This document shows, piece after piece, positions 50,959 to 62,111 of a stretch of 64,000 bases of DNA; position 1 is the stretch's first letter, and each line of letters starts with the position of its first letter. The translations under genes were made by a program, and so were the position numbers. Below the pieces are notes generated by a model. The model ran no database searches, was not told the origin of the DNA, and saw only the letters and a program-made list of their open reading frames with translations. Origin of the DNA: Amphiura filiformis (lineage: Eukaryota > Echinodermata > Ophiuroidea > Amphilepidida > Amphiuridae); contig NC_092646.1 in assembly GCF_039555335.1 (NCBI RefSeq), positions 30,767,680 to 30,831,679 of the forward strand, given 5' to 3'.

Positions 50959-53283
50959 ATGTCTGACGATCACTTTGGTAAGTAAAGTACCGGTATTTGA
51001 ATAGGAAATGAAGTATAATGTTGAATTCGATAGCGTAGCCAGCGCGGATGGGGAGCCCCTCCCCTGACAAAAAGAAAAATCGCCCCTCTGACAAAAAATG
51101 AAAAATATAATCGGGAAGGCAAAGTAAAAGGAAAGGGCAAGGAGTCCGTTTTCCACCAAAACTCACCCCGTTCATGGGCCAAAATAGTGTAAAATACACT
51201 TTTTTTGCTCGTTACCTGCGCACACTGTCCCAATTTAGCCCTTTTCATCCCGATCATGGGCCAAAAATAGGCTAAAATACAAGATTTTTACGCGATACAC
51301 AAGAACATTGTCCCAATAAAGCTTTTTTGAAGCTCGAAGACTTCACATACAGTCTCTCTAGACATTACGAGTAGTTAATGACTGAACATCTTTACCCAAA
51401 TTCACTTCAGAATGTACAACAAACAAACTGTTTGATTAAGTTAACAATATCTGAATCTTTAATCAAAAGTAAAGCATGATTTAATCTTGTGATTGAACAT
51501 AAATTCATACAATCAGTCAGAATCAAAGACACTATGTTTAATAATGTTACTTAGCCAGCAGTCTCCTTCTTGTTGTTGATTTCAAAGTTCTGATGTATCT
51601 CCTGCAGTCACTTGTCCTGCGAAGATCACTGTTCAGCGAAGGCCACTGAAGACGTTTATATCTTTTGCATATAAAATCCTAGCACAGATTCAAATCTCCA
51701 AAATGGTGCTCTTTTCACCTTTCACACAATTTCTATTGGGAAACAGGTCTGTCTCGCATACAGTCCCCTGTTTCCAATACACGGACAGATGTGTTGTTTC
51801 ATAAACCAGACTTTAGCAAATCGACAGAAGAATATAAATTCCTCTCTTGGAAGAGGTACGCACTTTAACGTATTCTAGATCTTCGCCCATGTTCTTGGAT
51901 AGTAGTTCATTGACTACATAGGATATGTCTGGTTAACAAATTTCTTTCTTTGAAGGCATGTGGACTGTAAGCACACTAACTAGCCCACAACAACACTCCA
52001 AAATTCGCCTTTTGGGATATAAATTAAAATGTGTGGTGCAAAATAAAAAAAAAACGTATTGATTGTCTGGGACTGCGCTTCAAATTGCTCTGTGTCAGAT
52101 TAAACTGCCCCACAACTTTCAAAATGGGGTGGACAAGTGCACCCCAAGGTAAAAAAAAAATAACTCAAATACCGGTACTGTACTTACCCGTCAGTTTCAG
52201 TGAGGAACGTAGTGTTGCCCACAGTGTCATCGCCCCGATATCTTCGTGGCAGAAATCGCCATGGTAGGTTGAATCCACAGCCACGCATGGCCAATTTGTT
52301 CCGACCTTTGAGACGTATAATGAGCCGGGTCCTCCGTCTAAGGCTACTGACAATAGCCTGGTAATTGACCTCTCTGTGTGTGAGTGAGCATGTATACGCC
52401 ATTGATGAGGTCAATGGTCATATGCTTTTAGACTGCTTGCACGAGTGAGTGCAGCCAGCCTACACAGCGCTATAGTTCGGCACATATAAAATCAGAATAT
52501 TTTTGTCAGTTTTTGAGTTCAAGACGCAATGGTTCTTTCTCAAGACGCAAGCTAACGACTATCATATCCGTTGAACACGTATATTCAAATGTAATTATTT
52601 ACCGGGCGATATCGGTGTGTTGTCCATGTTGTCTGATTACAGGTTGTAGCTATATCACAAATGGTTGGTATGTTGTTACTCTATTACAACTTTTCTTTTC
52701 CTTTTTAGGTGTAAAAACTAAATGGTTGCATCCTGACTCGCTACAACCTATGGCCGGGGACAACATACAATTCAAGAGAAAGAAGGGCATTTATAAACAC
52801 CTTGGTATAGCTGATGGCGAGGGAGGTATCTATCACTTCGGAGTAGATCCAGGAATATGTTCATTGGATTGTGTGATGAGATCCGATTCCAACATGAAGA
52901 ATCTTGCTCATTGGCGTCATGACACAATAAAAGATGTTGCCAAAGATGATCTTGTGCGAATTGATAATTCTGCAGACCACGGAAGTGAGCCATTTGGCGT
53001 GGATGAAATTATACAGCGGTGCAAAGATTCCCTCGATAAATTCTGGAATGAATATGACCCTATGTACAATAACTGCGAGCATAAAACGAGCGAGATGAGG
53101 TACGGCTCAAAAGAGAGTCGGCAAATGGAAAGAGTGAAAAGAGGATTATCAATAGCCGGGTGGTCTACGGAGAAGATTGGGGTGGAGGCAGCCTTGGTGT
53201 TGTTCTTGATTATGTTAGTGACGACTGTGATAGTTGTGGTAAATGGATTGGTTTGGGTGTTGAAGGCGATTATAAATGAATAA
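50959..53283 (+). CDS. LRAT-domain (PLAAT/HRASLS-like) acyltransferase, copy A, 197 aa
   Basis: Exon 1 (50959-50977) is ATG plus MSDDHF and one base of Gly, donor GTAAGT. Exon 2 (52709-53283) follows the acceptor CCTTTTTAG and ends at TAA. The LRAT fold is clear: GDNIQFKRKKGIYKHLGIAD with His37, IYHFG with His49, and NNCEHKTSEMRYG with Cys129 (the NCEH box). These are the His-His-Cys residues used by LRAT/PLAAT thiol acyltransferases and phospholipases that act on membrane phospholipids. A C-terminal hydrophobic segment (about 165-191) would anchor the protein with the domain in the cytosol. It is somewhat longer than vertebrate PLAAT proteins because of extra sequence between the H-box and C-box. 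Exon 1 was chosen because splice sites, phase and sequence are conserved in copy B. The open frame running upstream of exon 2 is intron: copy B has an indel there. Confidence 0.88.
52206..52615. repeat. dispersed repeat in the copy-A intron
   Basis: It is the inverse of 43970-44308 (GTGTCATCGCCCCGATATCT). Copy B has a different insertion (63376-63599) at about the same intron position. Confidence 0.75.
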
Positions 53284-53284
53284 A

Positions 53285-53556
53285 TAAATGTAGATATTTA
53301 TATAGCGCTTTATGCCGTAAACAGCCTCAAAGCGCTTCACATTTATTCCGCCGTCATTAAAATATGTCAGTACAACGACTGTGACTACCCTAACAGCTTC
53401 CCATTGCACCTGGGTGGGGTGAGACAAGCGAGGCAAAGCGCCAATTGCCCAAGGGCGCAACACGGTGGTGGGACGGGGAATCGATCCCACGCACGTCGAG
53501 CAAGCTCTCAGATTATGAGTCCAAGGTCGTAACCACTGAGCCACCGTGCCCTCATC
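53285..53556 (-). mobile_element. tRNA-derived SINE
   Basis: On the minus strand the head reads GGGCACGGTGGCTCAGTGG (A box, at 53533-53543) and then GTGGGATCGATTCCC (B box, about 53477-53487). These are RNA polymerase III promoter boxes in tRNA order. The 3' end reads AAGCGCTATATAAATATCT and an A/T-rich tail. That 3' end resembles the LINE 3' tails at 34961 and 6240. The tail abuts the stop codon of LRAT copy A (53281-53283), so the SINE supplies the start of its 3' UTR, including an AATAAA at 53283-53288. Confidence 0.85.
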
Positions 53557-53861
53557 GGGTGATGATGACGCAGGGTAGATATTATTTTCTTCGGTAGGGG
53601 GCACTATGGACCACAATGGCATCATCCCAATGGCATAGTTCAGTGATCGCAATTAAACAATCATACTGCAAAAGTTGACCTCAAGTTGCAAAGTATGAGT
53701 TTTTGTACCCAGAAAGTCATTCAATGAATGTACAAAATGTATTGGGGTTAAAGAACTGTACCCTGATAGATGAGCATGTTGTGGATCCTAGTGGGGGAAT
53801 GATGAATAAATAAAGAGGGGGTTAAGTCCGTAAATAAATTCATCAGGTTTGCAGAAATTCA

Positions 53862-54036
53862 GAATACAAGGTTCGTTTTCAAAACCAAAAATACTGTTTT
53901 ACACTGACCTGACAGTTTCGAGTGTCTTGGGCGACACTCTTCTTCAGAGTACTCTGAAGAAGAGTGTCGCCAAGACACTGAAACTGTCAGGTCAGTGTAA
54001 ACAGTATTTTTGGTTTTGAAAACGAACCTTATATTC
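53862..54036. repeat. 175-bp near-perfect palindromic foldback
   Basis: GGTTCGTTTTCAAAACCAAA, CACTGACCTGACAGTTTC and GCGACACTCTTCTTCAGAG are followed directly by the inverse, centre near 53950. The loop is almost absent. Confidence 0.9.
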
Positions 54037-55929
54037 CAAAAGGGGTTATAAAATTAACACGGCTTGTGATTATCAAAATTTAACAAACTTTTTGCGCGCT
54101 ATGCTCCAGTCACATTCTTTGCGCTTAGGGGCCGTGCCATAATTATTGCTTGCACCCCTCTCGGCTTGCCAACACCCCCTGCACATTCTAAATTTTTGGG
54201 ATCCCAATTTGCAATTTGCTCTGTGACCCACCTTTACACAGTCGTAATTGTTGTGGGATCTGAGAGCACACATCATACACATTAAATTGCATTCTGAATA
54301 AGAGGAATCAAATAATTTAGATTTTTTTGAAATTAAAAAGTCTCTTTAAATAAATTATACTCGACTCCAGTGTGTGCACGCTGTGTGTACAGAGGCGTTC
54401 AAGGTCAATGCACAATGCATACATTACCACACAACACACTAAGCAGGGCTGTACGGGAGAGGGTATGGTTTTTCCTACAGTACGACGGCACTTTGTAACC
54501 AATCAGATTCCTTTTTAGAGAGTAGAATCTGACAAAGTATTTCTAGGAAATAGGCCTACCGTTTGAGCCAAGTCAATCGGACTTTCTATTATCAAGTGAG
54601 GGCCGTCTATAGCACGCTACTTTAATGACACGGGGTGCATGTCAGTGTATTTCGCCATAAATCGAGTGAGATTTTGGGAATACCTTGCTGTGTTTAGTGC
54701 TCCTGTACGACGAGGTCTTTCATCAGATTTCCTTGAAAATCGGGGAAAGTAAAGTTTAATATATACATGAGACAATTAAGAGTGAGCCAAAAAATTAAAG
54801 ACTTTCCCTTCATAATAATTGAAGTTGAAAGGGAAAAAAGACAATTTTCTCCCATTGCTTAACTGTGGGACCCCTTTTATTTGAGCAAAAGAGACTACTT
54901 TTCCATAGTTCAAATTTTATGACAAATTATTGAAAATTAACATTTTTGACACTTAACAGTCCTCGAAGTAATCTTTGTAATGATATGCAGGCCTACTTAT
55001 AGCTACTTATTACGTCACTTCTACAGCAAATTCAATCTATGATTGCAGACAAAGACAGGTGATGTGCGCAACCTGCTTGTAGTGCAGGGCGATCTATTCA
55101 AAAATTGTATTCATCTATTGCTATGGTAGTTAATCCGATTATTACATCACTTCGTCGGCGAATAGTCTTGTAACTATGAGAAAAACGGGTCCTACTCGTC
55201 GGACTAACCCCAGCCTGATTGGCTATAGCTGCATTGATGCTTGCCCTACAGAAAAAATATACTTCAGTAAAAGTCCTATCGAGTCCAATAATAATGATCA
55301 TTAATATTCATATTTGCATTATTTCAAATACAATGTTTTTTTAAGAACATCAGTATTAGCCTTTTTTTAACAGTTTAGCATTAGGCCGATTGACTTTATT
55401 CAACGCGGGTATATTTTGATTTTTCATGTTTGTTTGTTTTTGTTTGCATGTTAGGAAAGCTTTTGGGAATATCATGAATATTGAAACGGAGAGCCAAAAT
55501 GCGATTTCAGATTTTTGGCCTGTTTTTAAGCTTACCTCCCGTGTGTTGTCAATGGCCGAATTCAGCTTTTGTCAAATTCATATTTAGAGAGGAGTCACGA
55601 TGCTCACGTGTTCGTGGTAGTTTTTGATTGTTATTATGCATTTAAAAATGATTGCATGGCTCTGCACAAGGTACGCCTATATTTTTTGTAAATATTTGGA
55701 TTTGTTTACCTGTCGATCGTCAGTTTTTGCCGTGGGTTGAAAATACGGCAGAGAAATTTGTCATGTCGTACGTGCGAAATTGGCCTCAAATTTCACTATT
55801 TCCGCTATATTAGCTTATATTGTACAGAGATCTTATAATATTGTGTAAATAATTTTGTCAGGAAAACAATAAGGTATTACATACCGTCTATGAGTAAATA
55901 TTCAGGACGAAATTCAGGCCTTTCATGTG
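54037..55929. other. intergenic with repeat fragments
   Basis: 54255-54340 and 54900-54985 are arms of the TTAA foldback family. 55355-55445 is a fragment of the ~300-bp tandem unit (CAGTTTAGCATTAGGCCGAT). No gene is seen. Confidence 0.55.
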
Positions 55930-56270
55930 TTGTCAGGACCGCGACACTCCGGCACTTGTTGGAAGACATGAAGTACAGCAGACAGTACATGTACAATGTG
56001 ATTTTCTCATTTATAATTAGGATTACGTCATTGCCAGAGCTTGTTGATTCGTTCATTAGAATGATTGACAGCGGTGGGCGGAATTATACGCTTTGTACCG
56101 CTCACAAAACAAAGCTCTGGCAATGACGTAATCCTAATTATAAATGAGAGAATCACATTGTACATGTACTGTCTGCTCACTCTGCTGTATTAGATGTCTT
56201 CAACCGCGGTATAGCACGGTATAGGCAGTTTGCAGAGAGTGTCGCTTCTCTACCTTTATTTTCTCTGGTG
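55930..56270. repeat. repeat with inner palindrome, copy 1
   Basis: GCGACACTCCGGCACTTGTT starts the block. ACAGCAGACAGTACATGTAC through GGATTACGTCATTGCCAGAG returns inverted by about 56200. It ends GGTATAGCACGGTATAGGCA, GTGTCGCTTCTCTA. Copy 2 is at 56730-57095. Confidence 0.8.
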
Positions 56271-56657
56271 TTGTTTCAAAGAATTTTAGCTTTGTCATTT
56301 TGAATTCCCCGGCCAGCAATCGTCTGGGAACGTAAGCAAGTTTTTCCTAAAAATTGTAAATTTCCTTAAAAACGACTTTTGTTGATCAAACTTTGGATTA
56401 TTTAAGATGTAATTGTTTAAGGATGTAGGATTTTAAGATATTTTTGAGTATTTTTATGTTTTACATGGTCAAAAAGGGGGTCATCAGTTTGATTCCTGAT
56501 TTAAAAACGCTAGCAGTTCTAGTTATTAAATTTCGTCATGTTCAAAATCTTTTCGGAAGTGAGCGCCTGACGCGGAGTGACTGCGCGATATCCATAGTAA
56601 CGGAGCTTACGCTTTGAACGCAGCCGCCAAAAGGTTCCATGAACGCGTTCAGGAGAG

Positions 56658-56667
56658 TATATAAAGG
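56658..56667 (+). promoter_or_regulatory. TATA-box-like sequence in a GC-rich island
   Basis: TATATAAAGG sits in locally CG-rich DNA (GACGCGGAGTGACTGCGCG upstream). A good core-promoter shape, but no convincing ORF follows. It could belong to the flanking repeat. Confidence 0.3.
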
Positions 56668-56729
56668 CCGTGCACGACGCGAATTAATCAGATTGCTTGG
56701 TGGACAATAGTCCACCCACGAACCCAGGC

Positions 56730-57095
56730 CCGCGACACTCCGGCACTTGTTGGAAGACATATGGTACAGCAGACAGTACATGTACAATGTGATTCTCTCA
56801 TTTATAATTAGGATTACGTCATTGCCAGAGCTTGTTTATTTGTTCATTAGAATGATTGACAGCGGTGGGCGGACTTATCCTCTCAAAATGTGATTCTCCG
56901 ATAAATTATAGGTCACTAGGTCAATTCGGACCGTCTCTTCCTCAGATCTCTATGTAGGACTCTATGGTATCTTCTCATTACACGATCGTAGTAAGACTTG
57001 GCCGGCGACGACGCTTGCGAATTGCCTGTCTTCAGCTGCGGTATAGCACGGTATAGGCAGTTTGCAGAGAGTGTCGCTTCTCTATCTATTTTTCT
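56730..57095. repeat. repeat, copy 2, without the inverted half
   Basis: It shares GCGACACTCCGGCACTTGTT, GGATTACGTCATTGCCAGAG and the ending GGTATAGCACGGTATAGGCA, GTGTCGCTTCTCTA with copy 1. The middle differs (GGTCACTAGGTCAATTCGG). Confidence 0.8.
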
Positions 57096-57879
57096 CGGAC
57101 GAACCCTGAAAGGGAAACCACAGGGTAAGCACTGCCAACCAAAGCAAATACGCCCTACTCAGGAGCTCAGATTGAGCTAGGGGCAGCTTGGCTACCATAA
57201 TAGTGGCAACACCAGGGTGGTTATACACTCCGGTGATTTGGCCTAGCGCCTATGCCTAATTTGGGCAAGTGACTTGCCGCACACACGCACAAGTCCAAGG
57301 GAAAATTATGCACTGTATTCATGTGCATTCACTGTTGCATGGCAAGCTCGTATTTGGTGTACAGGCATGGATACTCTGTAGTAGGCCTACTAGGCCTTGG
57401 CCTAGCCTATGGCTATGTCATGTGATGAGAGATTCTGTTGATTAAATTGTATTTTTATGCTTCTTGATTATTCAAACAGTATGTACGTTTCGGCAGCATT
57501 TGTTGGTAATTTATTTGGATTTAAAAGAGATAAATAAGGAAATATCGTCATGATCAACAACAGAGATTGTGTATTTACCAGTGTTTAGGCCTACTTGTAT
57601 TTATGAATTGTGATGTGATAAGACAATATGAAAGCAAAATAACAATACAAGATAGGCCTATAACAAAAGAAGCAAATATAAAACAGAATTGTCAAGTCTC
57701 ATTTTTACCTGTTACTTCTCATTTCATGCATCACTGATTCCACATATCTTGGGGAGAATTCTAGTCTTTGATACTACGTACATACTACGCTACCACTTGT
57801 ATGTTTAGAAGGCTAGTCTTCTCCATCAGTCGTTTACAAAAGTATTAGGGGCAAGCTCGGTCCCGTTACAATATTGGCA
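57096..57879. other. intergenic, nothing recognised
   Basis: Scattered TAGGCCTA words, no gene or terminal repeat. A CACAG|GTAAGC donor look-alike at about 57120 has no supported exon. Confidence 0.5.
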
Positions 57880-59400
57880 AAGCGTTTATCGCCTCACCCG
57901 ATTCACCACCTCTTTCTACTGCATAAGTTATGTTTACAATAAATTTTCCTGTATATTTTCATTTCATCACGTAGCAGATATTTTTTGTCTTTCTAGTACA
58001 TAAGTTACATAAGTCCCGTCAGAAATTTTATATCTATATTATAATGTAACATTATGACTTTCCGGACCTACATCTCATTTTAGCCTTTTTAACAGTTCAG
58101 CATTAGGCCGATTGACTTATTTCAACGCGGGTATATTTTGATTTTTCATGTTTGTTTGTTTTTGTTTTGTGTTATACGATGTGCTATCTACTGAAGATAG
58201 CATTTAGCGTTTCATCCTGATTCATCACGTTTTCTACTGCATAAGCCATGTTTTACATTTTTTAGCTATATTTTCATTTCATCACGTATAGCGGCTGATT
58301 TGTAAGTACATAAGTCCCGTTCAGAAATGTTATCTTTATATCTGTATAATACAAAACGAAAACTGAGGATAAATATAGATAAAGAAAAATGGAATTATAA
58401 CAAAATATATTGGAATATTAAATGATGATACTATATTTAAAGTAATGGTACAAAGAAAGAAAAAGAGAAAGAAAGAATATAGAATTTCAGTAATAAAGGC
58501 GTAAGCTAGACAATTTATTTGTCAAAAATAAAAAAAATCTTTATATTAGGCTATAGCTTCATCACGTTCCGGACCTAACATCTCTCTCTCTCTCTCTATT
58601 TTAGCCTTTCAGCATTTGGCCGATTGACTTTTTTTTAAGCGAGCAGAACGCGTGTTAGGAAAGTCTTTGGGTGCATTTTGATCTTCATGAAATTTTTTGC
58701 TATCTACTGAAGATGCATTTAGCGTTTCATCCCGATTCATCTTCTCTTTGTACTGAATGAGCCATGTTTTACATTTTTTTTTACATTTTCAGTTCATCAC
58801 GTACCGGTAGCGGCTAATTTGCAGTACGTAAATCCAGGCCCGTAGGCAAGATTAATTTTTTTGGGGGGGGGTGCTGATTTTGAAAAAGTGGACCTTCTTT
58901 TCAAAATTTGGACCTTTTTGGACTGGGGGCGGATTTGGACATTTTTGGACAAAAAGGCATAAAAAACCTCTATTTTTTCGCTCGCTACGCTCGCAAATGG
59001 GACTGTATGGGTCAAAAGGGGCCTTTTTGTGCCTTTTACATTTTGCACCCCTGCCGCCCCCCCCTGCGTAAGTCCCGTTCAGAAATTTTATCTTTCTATT
59101 ATAGCCACATCACGTTCCGGACCTACTCCCCATTCCAGAAAAATACAACACTAATTTTTTGGGATTAAAAAATATTATCATCTTCTGCCAAATGAAACAT
59201 AGCTCAATCCTAATCCAACTTTTGCAGTTAGAACTAAGTAAATAATTAGGACGAGCTGTGTTTTATTTTGCAGAAGTTGATAATATGTTTTTAATCTCAA
59301 AAAATTAGTGGTGTATTTACTGGAATGGAGAGTACATCTTTCTCTATTTTAGCTTTTTTTTAATAGCTCAGCATAAGGCCGAATGACTTTTTTTAACGCG
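57880..59400. repeat. degenerate ~300-bp tandem repeat, duplication copy B
   Basis: It has the same unit words as 46061-47200, starting GATCGCCTCACCCGATTCAC and offset by about 11.57 kb. A low-complexity insertion lies at about 58345-58555, and a CT microsatellite at about 58580-58600. Confidence 0.8.
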
Positions 59401-59989
59401 CTTAAGGGATCTGGAATGAGCGTTTTGAGCATTTCGACAGTATTTTTTGTGGAACATGAGAGCACATCAGACATCGAACTGCATTCTGAATACGAAGAAT
59501 GTCTTTCTGATATCAAATAATTTTCATTTTTTGAAATTCCCGATATAATACAAATTTTATGACAAATGATTAAAATTTGATATTTTTCACATTTTTGATA
59601 TATAACAGTCCTCGAAGAAAATTTTATAAATCTGATGATATATTCTTAAAGTGTATGTAGCCAAAAAGACCAAATTTTTTTAGGTGTTTTGGGGAAAAAA
59701 TTCATATCTTCAATACTAAAGGTCAAAATTTTCAATTGATCGTCGGCTTTTTATCCCACCTACATACACTTTAAGTATAAATCATCAGATTTATAAAGTT
59801 TACTTCGAGTACTGTTAAATATCAAAAATCCTATTTTTAATCATTTGTCATAATGTGCATTACATTGGGAATTTCAAAAAAAATTATTTGATATCAGAAG
59901 GACATTCTTCGAATTCAGAATGCAATTCGATATGTCTAATGTCCCACAATAAATACTGTCCAAACGTTCACACCCCATCCCTTAAGGAA
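59401..59989. mobile_element. TTAA-flanked foldback element, copy 3
   Basis: From TTAAGGGATCTGGAATGAGC to ACACCCCATCCCTTAA. It interrupts a ~300-bp unit: the flanks AACGCG and GGAAAGTCTTTGG are contiguous in the uninterrupted unit at about 58648. Confidence 0.88.
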
Positions 59990-60422
59990 AGTCTTTGGTA
60001 CATGTTCTTTGTTGCTATCTACCGAAGATAGCATTTAGCGTCTCATCCCGATTCATCATCTCTTTCTGCTGTATAAGTCATGTTTTCAGTAAAACCGGAA
60101 CAACAAAATAATATTCGTCAGCACCCCCGTATCCCCCCTTCCTGCGTATTCGCCTGGGCCTAGAAATTGCCATATAAATACTTCTTCGTTTATGGCAGCG
60201 ATCGCATGTTATACGCGTACACGAATAACATTATTATAATACACGTACAACATCCCCCTATAATGTAAGATTGCCAGTGTGTATCATCACTCAAAATTTC
60301 AATACCTTAAGTTATGGAGTATTGCAAGCGTAGTGGGATTTAAGAATTGTGCAATAACTTTGTGCAGTTGTGCAATGCATGTGTTATACTCAACATCGCA
60401 TTCAGCATAATGTGAACTGCAG

Positions 60423-60768
60423 CTTTAAAGGGGCATTTCGTGATCCACAGCCTCATCCCCCACTTTTCTCAAAAAAGTTGAGATTTTTATATCACTGGAA
60501 ACCTCTGGCTACATAATGTTTATGTACAAAATATTTCTTGCAGATTAATTCGTTTTGCAAAGATATCGTGAAATTTGAATTTCGTTCTGGTGCACCAGAA
60601 CGAAATTACAACGCATTGTCTATGGAGCAGTGTAATACACATGATCATGTATAACTCGCAAACGCAAAATCGGAATCAACTTACATTTTGGGAATAGGCT
60701 TTTTTCGTGGAGATCTACTGAAAAACGTCATAAAAAGAGGATGCTAGGATCACGAAACACTCCTTTAA
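60423..60768. mobile_element. MITE-like insertion specific to copy B
   Basis: CTTTAAAGGGGCATTTCGTG at the left and CACGAAACACTCCTTTAAG at the right are inverted. A palindrome AATTTCGTTCTGGTGCACCA plus GAACGAAATT sits at about 60578-60607. The site is uninterrupted in copy A near 48350. Confidence 0.82.
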
Positions 60769-62034
60769 GTGCAAACTCTCAATAAGCCGACGCAAAACAA
60801 TAATTATACGTCACTGTACGTGTTGAGTATAATATATCTGACAGGAAACACATCATCATCGAGCGATGTGACCAAGACTTGCTAGAATAAGCCAGACGTG
60901 CGGACTGGTGAGTTATTTCTTCGTCTATTTTTTAATTTTTTTTATCAGTTAATCATTCGAACATTTTGAAAAAGCACGGTCTGGTAAATGCATGGTTAAT
61001 ATAAGCGGCCGGGTACTTTCCGATTCACTTTTAAAAAGCAAAATACGCAAAACCGTCTCTTTCTCACCCGGGTGTCTGCTGTTCACGATACACAATGTAC
61101 GCAATTTAGCCACATGCATGCAGTCTGCGAAGAGACTATAGTTCGACGATTGCATGATCAGATTGAATGTTAGAACGGCGATCGTTTCAGTGACAATTTT
61201 GGTCTTTTTACACCTTCAAATGTGCTCAAAATTTGCACTGATTTCTCTAAGTCTTATCGTCACCTGAGGGTAATGTGGTTGTTTTTCACTCCGTGTCCCT
61301 TTTTGTTCACGCAGTGAACTATAATTTCACTTAAATCCCAGCATACACATATGCACAGTTTATCCCGTACATACCCTGTGTCTTGAATAGCTATTGTAGC
61401 ACACCAACACTGTGGTTAACCGGGTGCCCTAAGGAAGGGGTGATTTTAAATGACCCCTCAAGGTTAAAGGTCATCTAAGTAGGAAATGCCAAGTGTGTAA
61501 CAAATAAAGCAGCAATTAGTAGATAAAAAGATGTGCACTGGGCAATTCTGGGCAGCTGAAAACAGATTTTTGAAATGCACCGTAATGTCTTCCCAGAATT
61601 CAGTGCTTCAAAATTATTTCTGAATTTCCGAACTTTGTCCGATTGGGCTTAAACTTGGTGGGTGGATTGACAAAATGAACTCGCGGTCATCAGAGGTCAA
61701 AGGTTATCTAGGGACTAGAGTTTTAACTTAGCCCAAATTTGCTGAAAGTGGCCTACTTCTCCATATCAAGGGAGCATGAACAAAATCAAACTGAGGTCAT
61801 CCGATGTCAAAACCGTCAAAGGTCAAAACGTTAAAGTGTGCCCGATTGTACTTACACTTAGTAAAAGAATCCTCAATGACAAAGAGGGTCATAGGGTTCA
61901 AACAGTATCACTATCACACTGTTGATGTTCTCACAGCCATGTGTACCCTAGGAACATACTAAAACTGAGCCAGAATTGAAAATGTTCTTTGACAAAATAA
62001 TAACATTTGATTTTTAAAGTATTAAAAAAATTAT

Positions 62035-62053
62035 GTTTCACTTTCAGTTTCAC
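62035..62053 (-). promoter_or_regulatory. ISRE/IRF-like element upstream of LRAT copy B
   Basis: GTTTCACTTTCAGTTTCAC, the counterpart of 50878-50896, 59 bp upstream of the copy-B ATG. The three TTTC repeats at two-base spacing are preserved even though the following bases have changed. Confidence 0.5.
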
Positions 62054-62111
62054 ACGCATTGTTGCTCGGACTGATATACATACGGTTGACTGAAGCTATT
62101 GGATTCCAATA

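Larger units (their letters stand above)
48280..53284. repeat. segmental duplication, copy A (core with LRAT gene)
   Basis: 48280-48475, 49790-52205 and 52620-52999 align nearly base for base with 60305-64000 (for example GTTATGGAGTATTGCAAGCG, TCACCTGAGGGTAATGTGG, TTCAGTGCTTCAAAATTATT). Copy A has an extra 1.3 kb at about 48500-49788. Differences elsewhere are scattered substitutions and short indels. Confidence 0.92.

Noticed and set aside
52513..52708. N-terminal extension of the LRAT protein upstream of exon 2
   Set aside because: A strong acceptor sits at 52708, a short conserved first exon exists at 50959-50977, and copy B has an indel that breaks the frame in this stretch, so it is intron.
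53285..53556. A functional tRNA gene on the minus strand
   Set aside because: A and B boxes are present but the head runs into a long non-tRNA body and a LINE-like tail; it is a SINE.
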